Program-made: the position numbers and the translations under genes
Notes under the pieces: model-generated
What the model saw: the letters and a program-made list of their open reading frames with translations, nothing else
What the model was told of the DNA's origin: nothing
Database searches by the model: none
Part shown: piece after piece, positions 7,099 to 16,871 of the stretch
Layout: each line of letters starts with the position of its first letter
Numbering within the stretch: position 1 is the first letter of the stretch
Source: SAT2750 sp964476375
Lineage (GTDB): Bacteria; Planctomycetota; Planctomycetia; Pirellulales; Pirellulaceae
Reading direction: 5' to 3'
NCBI GenBank assembly: GCA_964476375.1
Contig: CAYYZW010000196.1
Coordinates: 1 to 64,000 of the forward strand
DNA: 64,000 nucleotides

Positions 7099-9096
7099 TC
7101 AGTCATCCTCATTGGCATCGTCGCGCGGCAATACGTACTCTGCCGCGCCACCCCCCGGCTTCGCCTGATGCCGTGCTGGTTTTCCGCGGGAAAGCAGGTA
7201 GCTGACCATCGTGCCGACCGACAGGTTTGCCAGCAGGGCCAGGATGCCGATATAGAGAAAGCTGATCGGATCCAGCTCCAGGTCCAGTGCCAGGCTTCCG
7301 TCCGACTTGATACTGGCATGAAACGGGGGCTCTGCCGTGTCAAGCTGCTCGATGACAGTCGTGCCGATCTGGCGAGCGGTGGCCCCGGGATGAAACGAGA
7401 CTGGCAGGTGGCCATCCTCGACACCAGGATCTGCCGGCCGATGATCGAATTCGAGTACCACGCGCTGGTCCGGGCGCACCAGTACCAGGGTGTCCCCGTC
7501 CCGGAGTAACTGTCCCGCATGGTCGGGAAGTGAAATGCGGGTGGACTGGGCGTGTTCAAAGGCCACCTCCTCGGTCATTCCCTCCAGCTCGATGGCCAAG
7601 GGAGTCTCGGTGACAAAACCAAACAGGCCGCCGGAAAAGGCGACCAGCAGGGCCGTTACGATTCCCGTCACACTACCTGCAATAACTCCCAGGGGGCGGG
7701 CAAAGGGGACGAACATGGCAAAGAAGAAGAGGGCAAAGATCGGGGTCACCAGCAGGTTCGTGGTCTTCTGGGTGACCGAGGTGATGTTGCCCGGTACCAG
7801 CCCCATGGCCGAGCTGCTGACCACCACGATCGCACCAATCGCCAGGGCCAGCCACATGGCCGTGCGGCGACCGGTCGGTTTGCCAAAGCGGTCAAGGAAA
7901 TCGCTGCTGACAACTGCCGTGATCGAGTTCACACCCGAGTCGATACTCGACATCGCCGCTGCAAACATGGCGGCTACCACCAGCCCGGAAACACCCGGTG
8001 GCAGGATATTGCCGATGAAATAGGGAAAGACCTTGTCGGCATGTGTCTTGATGGAAATGTCCGTTGGCAGCGAGTGTTTCTGGAAGTACCCCAGCAGGGC
8101 AACTCCCAGGGCTGCCAGCGTGAGGGATACGACCACCGAGACGATCAGCTGGACCTTGAAGGCCTTGCGGGCGGCAGCGGCGTTCTCGGTCGACATGAAT
8201 CGCTGGATACAGGTCTGGTCCCCGGCGGCGGTGCAGACGTACCACGTCATCATGTTCAGAAAGCCTGCAAAAACTGTCACCCGCGTGGCGGGATCCCAGC
8301 TGAAAAGAGGCTGGATATCCCAGTTCTCGTTCCAGGACGTTGGGAACCAGCTGAACCCCCCGAAATCAATGGTCACGATGGCAATCACGGTCAGGGCCCC
8401 GCCAAAAAGAAGGATTGCCTGGATCAGGTCCGTGATAACAACCGCCTGCAGGCCCCCCAGCGAGGTATAGATAACGGCAACGAAACCGGTGATCAGGACA
8501 ATCAGCGGAATCCACTTTTCGTCCACGCCCATCATCACGGTCATCGCCATGGATGCCAGGTAAATCAACAGCGACATCCAGACGAGCCGCAGCAGGATGA
8601 ACATACTGGCACCGAGCAGCCGGATTCCGATTCCCAGCCTTTCCTCCAGCAGTTCGTAGGCACTCGTGACCCGTTGTCGCATGTAGAGTGGCAGGATCAG
8701 GTAGGCCACGATGAAATAGACCAGCAGCATGCCAGGCAGTGTCAGTAGCCCTGCCGGTCCCTTGCCGAGAATCTCTCCAGGCATGGAGAGATAGCTGATC
8801 GTGCTGAGCAGCGTGGCAAACAGGGAAACTCCCACCAGGATGGGATTCATCTTTCCGCTGCCGATGAAATATTCTTCTTTTGTTTTCTGACGTCGGCTGA
8901 CGAACCATCCCAGGCCGATCGTTAGCGATGCGTAGAGGACGATGATGAACCAGTCGATGGCAGCCAGGCCGCTCCCGTCACGAACCGCGATGCTGGATTC
9001 ACTGCCGGCCGTGTGAACGATGTTGACGATCCCCAGTGCCAGGAAAATCCCGGCAATGCTCAGCAGCAGAACATCAATGGGGCGTGTTTTCATCAA
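7099..9096 (-). CDS. Sodium/solute symporter (SSS family) with C-terminal extracytoplasmic insertion
   Basis: A 665-residue inner-membrane symporter of the SSS (SglT/PutP-like) family, with a preliminary helix, the usual LeuT-like core and the sodium-site motif AAAMSSIDSGVNS. Between the penultimate and last helices there are about 112 hydrophilic residues (497-608) not expected in SSS members of normal length (about 500-550). They are followed by a last membrane helix and a charged tail. The insertion has beta-strand-like stretches (DGDTLVLVRP, RVVLEFDH). Substrate unknown; sugars or sugar acids fit the neighbourhood. Its start is divergent from the SMP-30 gene, with 159 bp between. Confidence 0.87.
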   Translation of the reverse strand: MMKTRPIDVLLLSIAGIFLALGIVNIVHTAGSESSIAVRDGSGLAAIDWFIIVLYASLTIGLGWFVSRRQKTKEEYFIGSGKMNPILVGVSLFATLLSTISYLSMPGEILGKGPAGLLTLPGMLLVYFIVAYLILPLYMRQRVTSAYELLEERLGIGIRLLGASMFILLRLVWMSLLIYLASMAMTVMMGVDEKWIPLIVLITGFVAVIYTSLGGLQAVVITDLIQAILLFGGALTVIAIVTIDFGGFSWFPTSWNENWDIQPLFSWDPATRVTVFAGFLNMMTWYVCTAAGDQTCIQRFMSTENAAAARKAFKVQLIVSVVVSLTLAALGVALLGYFQKHSLPTDISIKTHADKVFPYFIGNILPPGVSGLVVAAMFAAAMSSIDSGVNSITAVVSSDFLDRFGKPTGRRTAMWLALAIGAIVVVSSSAMGLVPGNITSVTQKTTNLLVTPIFALFFFAMFVPFARPLGVIAGSVTGIVTALLVAFSGGLFGFVTETPLAIELEGMTEEVAFEHAQSTRISLPDHAGQLLRDGDTLVLVRPDQRVVLEFDHRPADPGVEDGHLPVSFHPGATARQIGTTVIEQLDTAEPPFHASIKSDGSLALDLELDPISFLYIGILALLANLSVGTMVSYLLSRGKPARHQAKPGGGAAEYVLPRDDANEDD

Positions 9097-9255
9097 CGGG
9101 AATCCAGGGTGAACGGAAAACCTCTCACCTGCAGAAGAAATTGTATCACGTTGCCAGGCCAGTGCAGTCTGTGCCCGGTTCGTTGAATTCGACTGAAGGC
9201 ATGGCCATACTGATTGCTGGGAACGTCACCTCGCCATTCTAGCAAGAGAGAACAC

Positions 9256-10272
9256 ATGATCCCGTTTCTTACCCGCCGCCGATTCCTGGCAATGACCCTG
9301 GTGGCAAGCGCCCCGCCCTTTCTTTCCTCTCGTGCGACAGCCGCTGGTGTGAGCCAGAGATATGCCGGGCTCAAATCCCGTCGCTACCTGGGCAAAGCGG
9401 AAGTCCTGGCAGAAATTGTTGACGAAAAAGTCTTTACCGAGGGTCCTGCCTGGGCGGGTGACGGCCGCCTGCTTTTCACTAACGTGCCGGCTGCAAAGAT
9501 TCTTGCCTGGAATACCGGCACGCGGTCCCTTTCCACCTACCGGGAAAACAGCAACCTGGCTAACGGTCTTTATTTTGACCGGGATGGGCACCTGCTTGCC
9601 TGTGAGGGGGGGGCCGGCAGGGTGACCCGCACCGAGATGAAGAATAGCCAGCTGACGGTGCTGGCCGACACGTACAACAACTTTCCCTTTGCGGCCCCCA
9701 ATGACCTCTGCCAGGATCGCCAGGGCCGAATTTACTTTACCTCCCGGCCGGGAACCGAGGATCCGAGCGTGGGGAATGTAAACGCGGTTTACCGCATCGA
9801 CCCGGGCGGGAAGGTGACACAGTTGCTCCGGTGGCCTGAGATCCACATGCCCAATGGCATTGTCATCTCCCCGGACAACAAGACGTTATACCTGATCGAG
9901 GCCCACCCGGATGCAGATCATCACCGCGATATCCGGGCCTATGACCTGGCGGAAGACGGCTCGCTCAGCAACGAGCGAATCCTGATCAACTTCTACCCGG
10001 GGCGGAGTGGCGACGGAATGTGCATCGACGCCGAGGGCAATCTCTACGTGGCGGCCGGCCTGCATGCAACGCGGGAGACCAGTGAAACACTGGATACACG
10101 TCCGGGGATCCACGTCATCTCGCCGGCAGGAGAACTGGTCGCTTACCGGGAGACCCCGGTCGACACGATTACCAACTGTACTTTTGGAGATCATGACCTG
10201 CGCACGCTGTACGTGACGTGTGGCAAGTACCTGGTCAGCATGCGAACACAGATTCCGGGGAAAAACCCGTGA
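9256..10272 (+). CDS. Tat-exported SMP-30/gluconolactonase-family protein
   Basis: A 338-residue protein with a twin-arginine signal (LTRRRFLAM, residues 6-14) followed by a six-bladed SGL propeller. The divalent-metal ligands of the family can be placed: Glu62 (FTEGPAW), Asn149 (PND), Asn200 (MPNGI) and Asp253 (GDGMCID). Members hydrolyse sugar lactones such as gluconolactone. I chose the ATG at 9256 because it begins the Tat signal and has an AGAGAG site upstream; a start at 9214 would add 14 residues ahead of the signal. A periplasmic lactonase acting before uptake by the divergent symporter is a reasonable but unproven link. Confidence 0.82.
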   Translation: MIPFLTRRRFLAMTLVASAPPFLSSRATAAGVSQRYAGLKSRRYLGKAEVLAEIVDEKVFTEGPAWAGDGRLLFTNVPAAKILAWNTGTRSLSTYRENSNLANGLYFDRDGHLLACEGGAGRVTRTEMKNSQLTVLADTYNNFPFAAPNDLCQDRQGRIYFTSRPGTEDPSVGNVNAVYRIDPGGKVTQLLRWPEIHMPNGIVISPDNKTLYLIEAHPDADHHRDIRAYDLAEDGSLSNERILINFYPGRSGDGMCIDAEGNLYVAAGLHATRETSETLDTRPGIHVISPAGELVAYRETPVDTITNCTFGDHDLRTLYVTCGKYLVSMRTQIPGKNP

Positions 10273-10481
10273 TATCGCGGTTTTGAGCCACCTTTCAGGC
10301 GCCATCTTTTCCAGGCCATGGACGTCATCAAGGGAGCAAGATCTGGTTCAACATGGACGCACCATCCATCCAGCTGAATTTGACTTGTAGCGAAGTGGAT
10401 GTTGCGAAATACTGGTAGGTACAAGGAAATCCCGGAAAGAACCATTTCTGGATCCTCCCCCGCTTTTTTCCCGCCGAGACA

Positions 10482-13163
10482 ATGCGAATCCCCGCCGAGC
10501 GATATATCACCCCGCCACTTGTTTTCCTGCTGGCATTTGTCAGCGGTCTGCTCTCGGTGCAGGCCAGGGATCGCCAGGCGTCAGGACAGCCCTCTTACGA
10601 ACAAGACGTGCGACCGATCTTCAAGGCCAACTGTTTTCATTGCCATGGCGAGGGAGAGGAACTCAAGGGGGGGCTCGACTTGCGGCTTCGCCGGCTGATT
10701 GTCGTGGGTGGTGAATCCGGACCGGCCGTGGTTCCCGGGGATGCCGATGAGAGCCTGCTTTTCCAGCATGTCAGCGCCGACCAGATGCCCCCGGAGGAGG
10801 TGGAAAAGCGGCTGACCGGTGATGAGATTGCCCTGATTGGTCGCTGGATCAAGTCCGGGGCCCAGACGCTGCGTCCCGAGCCGGATCAGCTTGGCGACGA
10901 GCCTTACTTCACCGAGCAGGAAAGATCGTTCTGGGCCTTCCAGCCGATCAAGCGGATCAAGCCGCCCCAGGTTCGACAGCAGAATCGAGTGCGTAACCCG
11001 GTAGACCAGTTCCTGCTGGCCCGGCTTGAGCAGCAGGGGCTTGCCTACTCGGACGAGGCAGATCGGGCAACGCTTGTTCGCCGCGCTTACTTTGATCTGC
11101 TGGGGATTCCCCCCTCCCCGGCCGCCGTGGAGTCCTTTCTCTCGGATTCCAGCCCGGATGCCTATGACCGGCTCGTCGACCGGCTGCTCAGTTCTCCTGC
11201 TTACGGAGAACGCTGGGCACGCCACTGGCTGGACGTGGCAGGCTATGCCGATTCAGAAGGGGTGGTGGACGATGACCCGGTTCGAGCAAATGCTTTTCGC
11301 TATCGTGACTGGGTCATCAGCAGCATGGATGCCGACATGCCCCTGGACCAGTTCATCCGCCAGCAACTTGCTGGTGACGAGATGGTTGGCCGGAAGCTGG
11401 AGAACCTGACGGCCGATGAAGTCAGTAAACTGACCGCGACGGGATTCCTGCGGATGGCACCGGATGGCACCGGGTCAGGAGATGTGAACCAGGATGCGGC
11501 CAGGAATGCCGTTGTCTCCGAGACGATCAAGATTGTCTCGACCTCGCTGCTGGGGATCACGGTTGGCTGTGCCCAGTGTCACAACCACCGCTATGATCCT
11601 ATCAGCCAGGAGGATTATTACCGGCTGCGAGCGATCTTTGAGCCGGCCCTGGACTGGAAAAAATGGAAGTCACCAGGGGGCCGCCAGATCTCACTTTATA
11701 CCGATGAAGATCGAGCGACATCCGCACGGGTCGAGGAGGAAGCGAAGAAGATTGACCAGGAACGACTGAAGAAGCAGTCGGACTACATCCAGCAGACTTT
11801 TGAGAAGGAGCTCGCAAAGCTCCCGGAAGAGTTACGGGGTCCAATCCGCCAGGCCAGGGAGACGGCCGAAAAGGACAGGTCCGATGAACAAAAGCAGTTG
11901 CTCAAGGACAATCCCAGTGTCAATGTTTCGGCCGGCTCACTTTACCTTTACGACCAGAAGGCAGCCGATGACCTGAAGAGCTACACCGACCGGGCCACGA
12001 AGGTCCGTGAGACAAAACCCGAGGAGCGTTTTGTGAGGGCTCTGACGGAACCGATCAACCAGGATCCACCGGCAACCTTTGTCTTTTTCCGGGGGGATGT
12101 GAGCCAGCCTCGACAGCAGGTGACGGCTGCGGAACTGCCGATCCTGGATTCAGGCCAGGCCTCGCTTCTCCCGGAGAATGATGAATCCCTGCCTACCACG
12201 GGACGCCGGCTTGCCTATGCCCGCTGGCTTACCAGTGGATCCCACCCGCTCGTCTCGAGAGTGCTGGTTAACCGGGTCTGGATGCACCATTTTGGCCGCG
12301 GTATTGTGAATACCCCCGGGGATTTTGGTTACCTGGGAGTACGGCCGACCCACCCGGAACTGCTTGACTGGCTGGCCAGCGAGTTTGTGGAGCAGGGCTG
12401 GAGCCTGAAAAAACTTCACAGGCTGATGATGCTCTCCACGGCCTACCGACAGCAGTCGACGCGCAGCCCCGAGAAGGATGCCGTGGACGCGGATAACGAG
12501 CTTCTCTCCCGGATGGCAATGCGGAGGCTGGACGCGGAATCCCTGCGGGATGCGATCCTGGTCATCAACAAGAAATATAATTCTCACCGGTACGGGCCAC
12601 CCGTTCCGGTGATGGCGGACAAGGTTGGCCAGTTTGTTATCGGGATTGAAAACCTCAATGCCGGGCGGCCAGGAGCGGTGCTTCCGATGAAAGGGGAGGA
12701 TTTCCGCCGCAGTGTTTATGTCCAGGTTCGTCGAAGCCGGCCGCTGGGAATGCTTGGTGTCTTTGACGCGGCGATCCTGGAGCCAAACTGCACCCAGAGG
12801 ACCCAGTCGACCGTGACGCCCCAGGCACTGATGATGATGAATGGACGTTTTGTGCGTACCCAGTCCATTTACCTTGCCGAGCAGATCCAGCGAGAGGCGG
12901 GCAGGGATCTTGCCCCGCAGGTCAAACAGGCATGGCAGCTTGTCTACAGCCGGACAGCCGGGGAGCGGGAGCTGGAAGAAGCCGTCGAACTTCTCGCGCA
13001 GCTGGTAGAATATTTTGAAGAGCTCCTGGCCGACAAGGAGAAGGCAGGTGATAGCAGTGGTGACCTGGCAGAGCCAGTCACCTCCAGTGACCCACAGGTC
13101 GAGGCCCTGGCAACGTTATGCCAGGCATTATTGAGTTCGAGCGAATTTCTTTACGTGGATTGA
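10482..13163 (+). CDS. Exported PSCyt1-DUF1549-DUF1553 protein (locus A, class 1)
   Basis: An 893-residue exported protein. After a signal peptide (1-29) comes a Planctomycete cytochrome C domain with haem motif Cys51-x-x-Cys54-His55 and a likely axial Met102 in DQMPP. DUF1549 (about 167-385) carries a second CxxCH, Cys363/Cys366/His367, in CAQCHNHRYDPI. A charged, coiled-coil-like linker (about 405-480) precedes DUF1553 (about 570-830). It is followed after 15 bp by its DUF1501 partner. The domain set is hugely expanded in planctomycetes, but no biochemical function is established to my knowledge. Redox or haem-dependent chemistry in the periplasm is inferred. Confidence 0.9.
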   Translation: MRIPAERYITPPLVFLLAFVSGLLSVQARDRQASGQPSYEQDVRPIFKANCFHCHGEGEELKGGLDLRLRRLIVVGGESGPAVVPGDADESLLFQHVSADQMPPEEVEKRLTGDEIALIGRWIKSGAQTLRPEPDQLGDEPYFTEQERSFWAFQPIKRIKPPQVRQQNRVRNPVDQFLLARLEQQGLAYSDEADRATLVRRAYFDLLGIPPSPAAVESFLSDSSPDAYDRLVDRLLSSPAYGERWARHWLDVAGYADSEGVVDDDPVRANAFRYRDWVISSMDADMPLDQFIRQQLAGDEMVGRKLENLTADEVSKLTATGFLRMAPDGTGSGDVNQDAARNAVVSETIKIVSTSLLGITVGCAQCHNHRYDPISQEDYYRLRAIFEPALDWKKWKSPGGRQISLYTDEDRATSARVEEEAKKIDQERLKKQSDYIQQTFEKELAKLPEELRGPIRQARETAEKDRSDEQKQLLKDNPSVNVSAGSLYLYDQKAADDLKSYTDRATKVRETKPEERFVRALTEPINQDPPATFVFFRGDVSQPRQQVTAAELPILDSGQASLLPENDESLPTTGRRLAYARWLTSGSHPLVSRVLVNRVWMHHFGRGIVNTPGDFGYLGVRPTHPELLDWLASEFVEQGWSLKKLHRLMMLSTAYRQQSTRSPEKDAVDADNELLSRMAMRRLDAESLRDAILVINKKYNSHRYGPPVPVMADKVGQFVIGIENLNAGRPGAVLPMKGEDFRRSVYVQVRRSRPLGMLGVFDAAILEPNCTQRTQSTVTPQALMMMNGRFVRTQSIYLAEQIQREAGRDLAPQVKQAWQLVYSRTAGERELEEAVELLAQLVEYFEELLADKEKAGDSSGDLAEPVTSSDPQVEALATLCQALLSSSEFLYVD

Positions 13164-13178
13164 AACAGGATCCAGGTC

Positions 13179-14621
13179 ATGAACCAGGAAATCAACCGGC
13201 AATCAACACGACGTCATTTCCTCTCCTCCAGTGCGATGGGTTTGAGCAGCGTGGCGCTATCATGCCTGCTACTGGAAGAGCAGTTGCAGGCCACCCCGCG
13301 AAAGCCAGGTACACAACCTGCCGCCTTTGACCTGGTCGCCAAGCAGCCGCACCATGCACCGCGAGCCAAGTCCGTGATCTCGCTGTGGATGCAGGGTGGG
13401 CCAAGCCATATTGACCTGTTCGATCCCAAGCCAAAACTTAATGAACTGGACGGGCAGAAGTTTCCCGGCAAGGTCAAGTATGACAATGCGGCACAGGCAA
13501 GTGCCCGGGTCCTTGGTTGCCCCTGGAAATTCTCAAAGCACGGCGAATCCGGCATGGAGATTTCAGAACTGCTGCCAGGCACGGCGGGCATCGCTGACGA
13601 TATCACGTTGATTCGTTCCATGCACACGGGCGTCAACAACCATGGCCAGTCGATCCGGGCCCTGACCAATGGCACGACCCTTGGGGGCCAGCCTGCCCTG
13701 GGAAGCTGGGTCAGCTATGGTCTGGGTTCGGAAACCACGGATCTGCCGGCTTACCTTGCATTGATCGATCCGGGCCAGTTGCCGGTGATGGGTGTGGAGA
13801 ACTGGAGCAATGGTTACCTGCCGTCGCTTTACCAGGGAACCGTTATCCGGCCTCGAGAGCCAAGAATTCTGAACCTGACCGCTCCCCAGAGAATGCGAGG
13901 CAGGCCCCAGGAACTCTATCTCCAGTTCCTGGAGAACTTGAATCGTTATCACCAGCTTGAGCGACCCGGGGAACTTGACCTGGACGCACGGACAAGTGTC
14001 TACCGCCTGGCATCCCGCATGCAAGTTGCCGCCCGCGAGGCACTGGATCTCAGCCAGGAGACCGAGGCGACCAAGAAGCTTTACGGGATGGATGATCCGG
14101 CAACCGCGGAGTATGGCTCGCGATGCCTGGTTGCCAGGCGAATGGTGGAGCGAGGGGTCCGTTTTATACAGGTCTTCACACAAAACCAGTTCTGGGATCA
14201 CCATGGTGGCATCCAGAAGAGCCTGCCGGCGGCCTGCAAGAAGGTCGATAAACCCTCGGCTGCCCTGGTGACGGACTTGAAACAGCGCGGACTGCTTGAC
14301 AGCACGGTCGTTCACTGGGGGGGTGAGATGGGCCGGTTGCCGGTGGTTCAGAACGAAGCCAATATCGGCCGGGATCACAACACCTACGGTTTCAGCATGT
14401 GGGTTGCCGGAGGAGGTTTCAAGGGCGGCTGCGTGTATGGTGAGACCGACGAGTTCGGCCACAAGGCGGTGGAGAATGTCGTTAACCACTACGACTACCA
14501 CGCCACGCTTCTTCACCTGCTCGGCCTCGATCCTGACAAGCTGGTGTACGAGCATAATGGCCGGGAGCGCAAGCTGATCTCCCAGAATCCGGGCCGGATT
14601 GTCAAGGAGATCCTTGCCTGA
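13179..14621 (+). CDS. Tat-exported DUF1501 protein (locus A, class 1)
   Basis: A 480-residue DUF1501 protein with a Tat signal (STRRHFLSSSAM). Motifs shared with the sulfatase/alkaline-phosphatase-like fold are visible: GGPSHIDLFDPKP near the start of the domain and GRDHN at 397-401. Instead of the usual EFGRTP it has EMGRLPVV. It shares GRDHN-x-YGFS-x-W, GETDE and a terminal HNGxxRKL block with the DUF1501 of locus D, but not with the four class 2 members. It is 15 bp downstream of the cytochrome-type gene and surely co-transcribed. Likely a metal-dependent exported enzyme; substrate unknown. Confidence 0.9.
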   Translation: MNQEINRQSTRRHFLSSSAMGLSSVALSCLLLEEQLQATPRKPGTQPAAFDLVAKQPHHAPRAKSVISLWMQGGPSHIDLFDPKPKLNELDGQKFPGKVKYDNAAQASARVLGCPWKFSKHGESGMEISELLPGTAGIADDITLIRSMHTGVNNHGQSIRALTNGTTLGGQPALGSWVSYGLGSETTDLPAYLALIDPGQLPVMGVENWSNGYLPSLYQGTVIRPREPRILNLTAPQRMRGRPQELYLQFLENLNRYHQLERPGELDLDARTSVYRLASRMQVAAREALDLSQETEATKKLYGMDDPATAEYGSRCLVARRMVERGVRFIQVFTQNQFWDHHGGIQKSLPAACKKVDKPSAALVTDLKQRGLLDSTVVHWGGEMGRLPVVQNEANIGRDHNTYGFSMWVAGGGFKGGCVYGETDEFGHKAVENVVNHYDYHATLLHLLGLDPDKLVYEHNGRERKLISQNPGRIVKEILA

Positions 14622-14643
14622 GCGGGGATCTCCGGCTTTCAGG

Positions 14644-16821
14644 TTACTCCAGCCACTTGAGTCCTTCGGCCAGGCCGGGGCGGGTCACAACGCTTTCTGC
14701 CTTCCCCCGGATCTTGTAGATATCCCCGGTTAATGTCGGGATGTCATCTCCTTCGCCAAGAATGCAGAGTTCTTGTGGTGCATTGAGTGCCAGCAGTCCA
14801 GGCAGGTCGCCATAGCGAACAACGCCCGGCAGGAATTGAGGATCTCTCCAGCTCTTCAGGTCGACAAAACGAAACCCGCCCGTGTCGATCACGGCCTTGC
14901 TGACCACCTTGCCGGATTGGAATCGAGCTGCAGCAGCAACCGGGCCGGCACTGCCGGTGGCAATCAGGTGAATATCTTTTGTGCCATGGTCATCCTGGCT
15001 GACGAAGGCAATCAGTGTCAGCACGTCATGGACGCGCTGGGCAAAGAGCGTGTGGTTGTATGCATAGGTGAAGGCAGCGACCTGTCGCTCATTAGCGACC
15101 TTGCGCTGCTCGCTGAGAGGCTTGCCATCGGCCAGGAATTCTCCCTGGTGGAGAAGGTCCGCGGAAAGGACAGCGTAACCCCCGGCGAGCAGATCCTTGA
15201 CTTCCTGCCGGACAGAGTCGCCGTCATAAAGTGCCTGCTTGCCGTCCCCGTCAATCCAGATCACGACCGTGCCATTCCACTCGTTTTTGGTGGGAAAGAA
15301 AGAGACGACGGGCAGTTCTTCGCCCGCCTGCTTGTATCTCACCAGGTCACCGAACTCGAGATAATCACCGCGATCGATTTTTTGAACCTTCTCTCGCTCG
15401 AGATCTGCCGAGCCCGGCAAGGCCCGCCCGATCGTGATATCCATGGCTCCACCAAAGATCTTCTGGAAAGCCTGGAACGGTTTCTTGGCGTCAAAGACAT
15501 TGTCCTGGATGCTGTCGGCTGCCAGCTTATCCATCCGCGCGAGGAGCTTTCGTTCGTAGCCCTCGCCTCCCTCGGGAGCCTTGTGATCGCCTGTCCAGAC
15601 AGAAGACTCCTCCGCGGAAAGAGGTTCCCAGTCCTCCTCGATGATCGGCTCGTCGAGGCCAAGCTTCATGTGGAGATTGAACCAGCGGTACATGATCGCC
15701 CGGGAGACGTAGTTGTAGTTATGGCCAAAGTGCAAAAGCTCCTTGGAAAAGACGTTCTCCTTGACTCCATAAAGCGAGTAGAGCTGCTGGAGTTCGGGAT
15801 AACCCTTTGTTTGAATCTCCTTGGTCCAGTCATTGGCCCCGGTCATCGCCAGGGGCCGCGGGGCAAACAGGCCGGCCAGTTCCACGTTGCCCGAGTCAAC
15901 TCGTAAGAGCACGCAGTTCTCACAGGTGCAGCCTCCCTGCATGGCGGTCGAAACCATCCCGTTCGGAAAAGAGACAATCGGGCGTGAGTCAATCGCACCC
16001 AGCAGGATGGTCTGGGTTCCCCCGCCACTTCCCCCGGTCACACCAATCCTTTTTGGATCCACGTCCGGCAGGGCGCTGAGAAAATCAAGTGCCCGGATGG
16101 CATTCCAGGTCTGAAGCCCCATGATGCTCTGGTTGCGGAGTTCCGCCTGGGCCGTAAAAAATCCCCAGGCATCCTTCGATTCCATCTGGGGGCGTGCATC
16201 CCGCAGCCGGTGGGCAACCGCCATCCCGATTTGCTGGCTGTCGACGTATCCTTCCATGTCGAAGATGAATGTCACGCATCCCATCCGTGCCAGCTGGGCA
16301 CAGCGAGCCAGCTTGGGTGTCTTGCCCGACTTCTCGAATTTTTCATCGCCGCTGGCAATCAGCGTGGTGATTTTGTCGCCATGGTTCTGCATGCGGCCAC
16401 CGTGGCCGTGGGGACAGAGCACGGCCGGTCGGTTGGATCCCTCTCCCGCGGGCCGGAACAGCAAGCCGCTGACAAAGTGCCCCGGGTAACTCTGGAAGTA
16501 GACCTTTTCCACGGTAAAACCGTCCCGAACGGTCTTGCCGTGCAGGACCGGCTCCAGGGGTGTCCTCTCCGGCAGCGGCCAGAGGCCGTTGGCGACCAGG
16601 ATGCGGCGACGCAGCTGCTCGGCTCGCTGTTCCCATTTTTCCCGTGTTGCGGGGACCGTGAAGGGGAAGTAGCCGTTCAGGTGATGGAGTTCACCAAGCC
16701 GCGCATCCCGGGGTGTGGATCCAGGCGACGTGACCCGCAGCCCCTCTGGCCAGGCCGTCCCGGGGAGCAGGAGCGAGGCAAGCATCAGGACGGAAATGGT
16801 TTTCAGCGCGCGCTGGAGCAT
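14644..16821 (-). CDS. Exported AXE1-like alpha/beta-hydrolase (esterase), two-domain
   Basis: A 725-residue exported protein with a signal peptide (about 1-24). The N-terminal half is an alpha/beta-hydrolase of the acetyl-xylan-esterase (AXE1/cephalosporin deacetylase) type: a CPHGHGG oxyanion region near 136-142, nucleophile Ser265 in TGGSGGG, and a late His in LLHFGHNYNY. A second hydrolase-like half follows (about 480-725) with IATGSAG in the elbow position, probably degenerate. It is the last gene of the long minus-strand run and is convergent with locus A (22 bp gap). Deacetylation of plant or algal polysaccharide is the likely role; peptidase activity is an alternative. Confidence 0.75.
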   Translation of the reverse strand: MLQRALKTISVLMLASLLLPGTAWPEGLRVTSPGSTPRDARLGELHHLNGYFPFTVPATREKWEQRAEQLRRRILVANGLWPLPERTPLEPVLHGKTVRDGFTVEKVYFQSYPGHFVSGLLFRPAGEGSNRPAVLCPHGHGGRMQNHGDKITTLIASGDEKFEKSGKTPKLARCAQLARMGCVTFIFDMEGYVDSQQIGMAVAHRLRDARPQMESKDAWGFFTAQAELRNQSIMGLQTWNAIRALDFLSALPDVDPKRIGVTGGSGGGTQTILLGAIDSRPIVSFPNGMVSTAMQGGCTCENCVLLRVDSGNVELAGLFAPRPLAMTGANDWTKEIQTKGYPELQQLYSLYGVKENVFSKELLHFGHNYNYVSRAIMYRWFNLHMKLGLDEPIIEEDWEPLSAEESSVWTGDHKAPEGGEGYERKLLARMDKLAADSIQDNVFDAKKPFQAFQKIFGGAMDITIGRALPGSADLEREKVQKIDRGDYLEFGDLVRYKQAGEELPVVSFFPTKNEWNGTVVIWIDGDGKQALYDGDSVRQEVKDLLAGGYAVLSADLLHQGEFLADGKPLSEQRKVANERQVAAFTYAYNHTLFAQRVHDVLTLIAFVSQDDHGTKDIHLIATGSAGPVAAAARFQSGKVVSKAVIDTGGFRFVDLKSWRDPQFLPGVVRYGDLPGLLALNAPQELCILGEGDDIPTLTGDIYKIRGKAESVVTRPGLAEGLKWLE

Positions 16822-16871
16822 GGAGTGTCCCTTTCACGAGGCGGGTTATCAGTTCTATGCAGCCCCCGGGG

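Noticed and set aside
7552..8748. 398-codon frame on the plus strand opposite the SSS symporter
   Set aside because: Very rich in Gly, His, Gln, Asp and Arg with no hydrophobic core, the usual shadow of membrane-protein codons.
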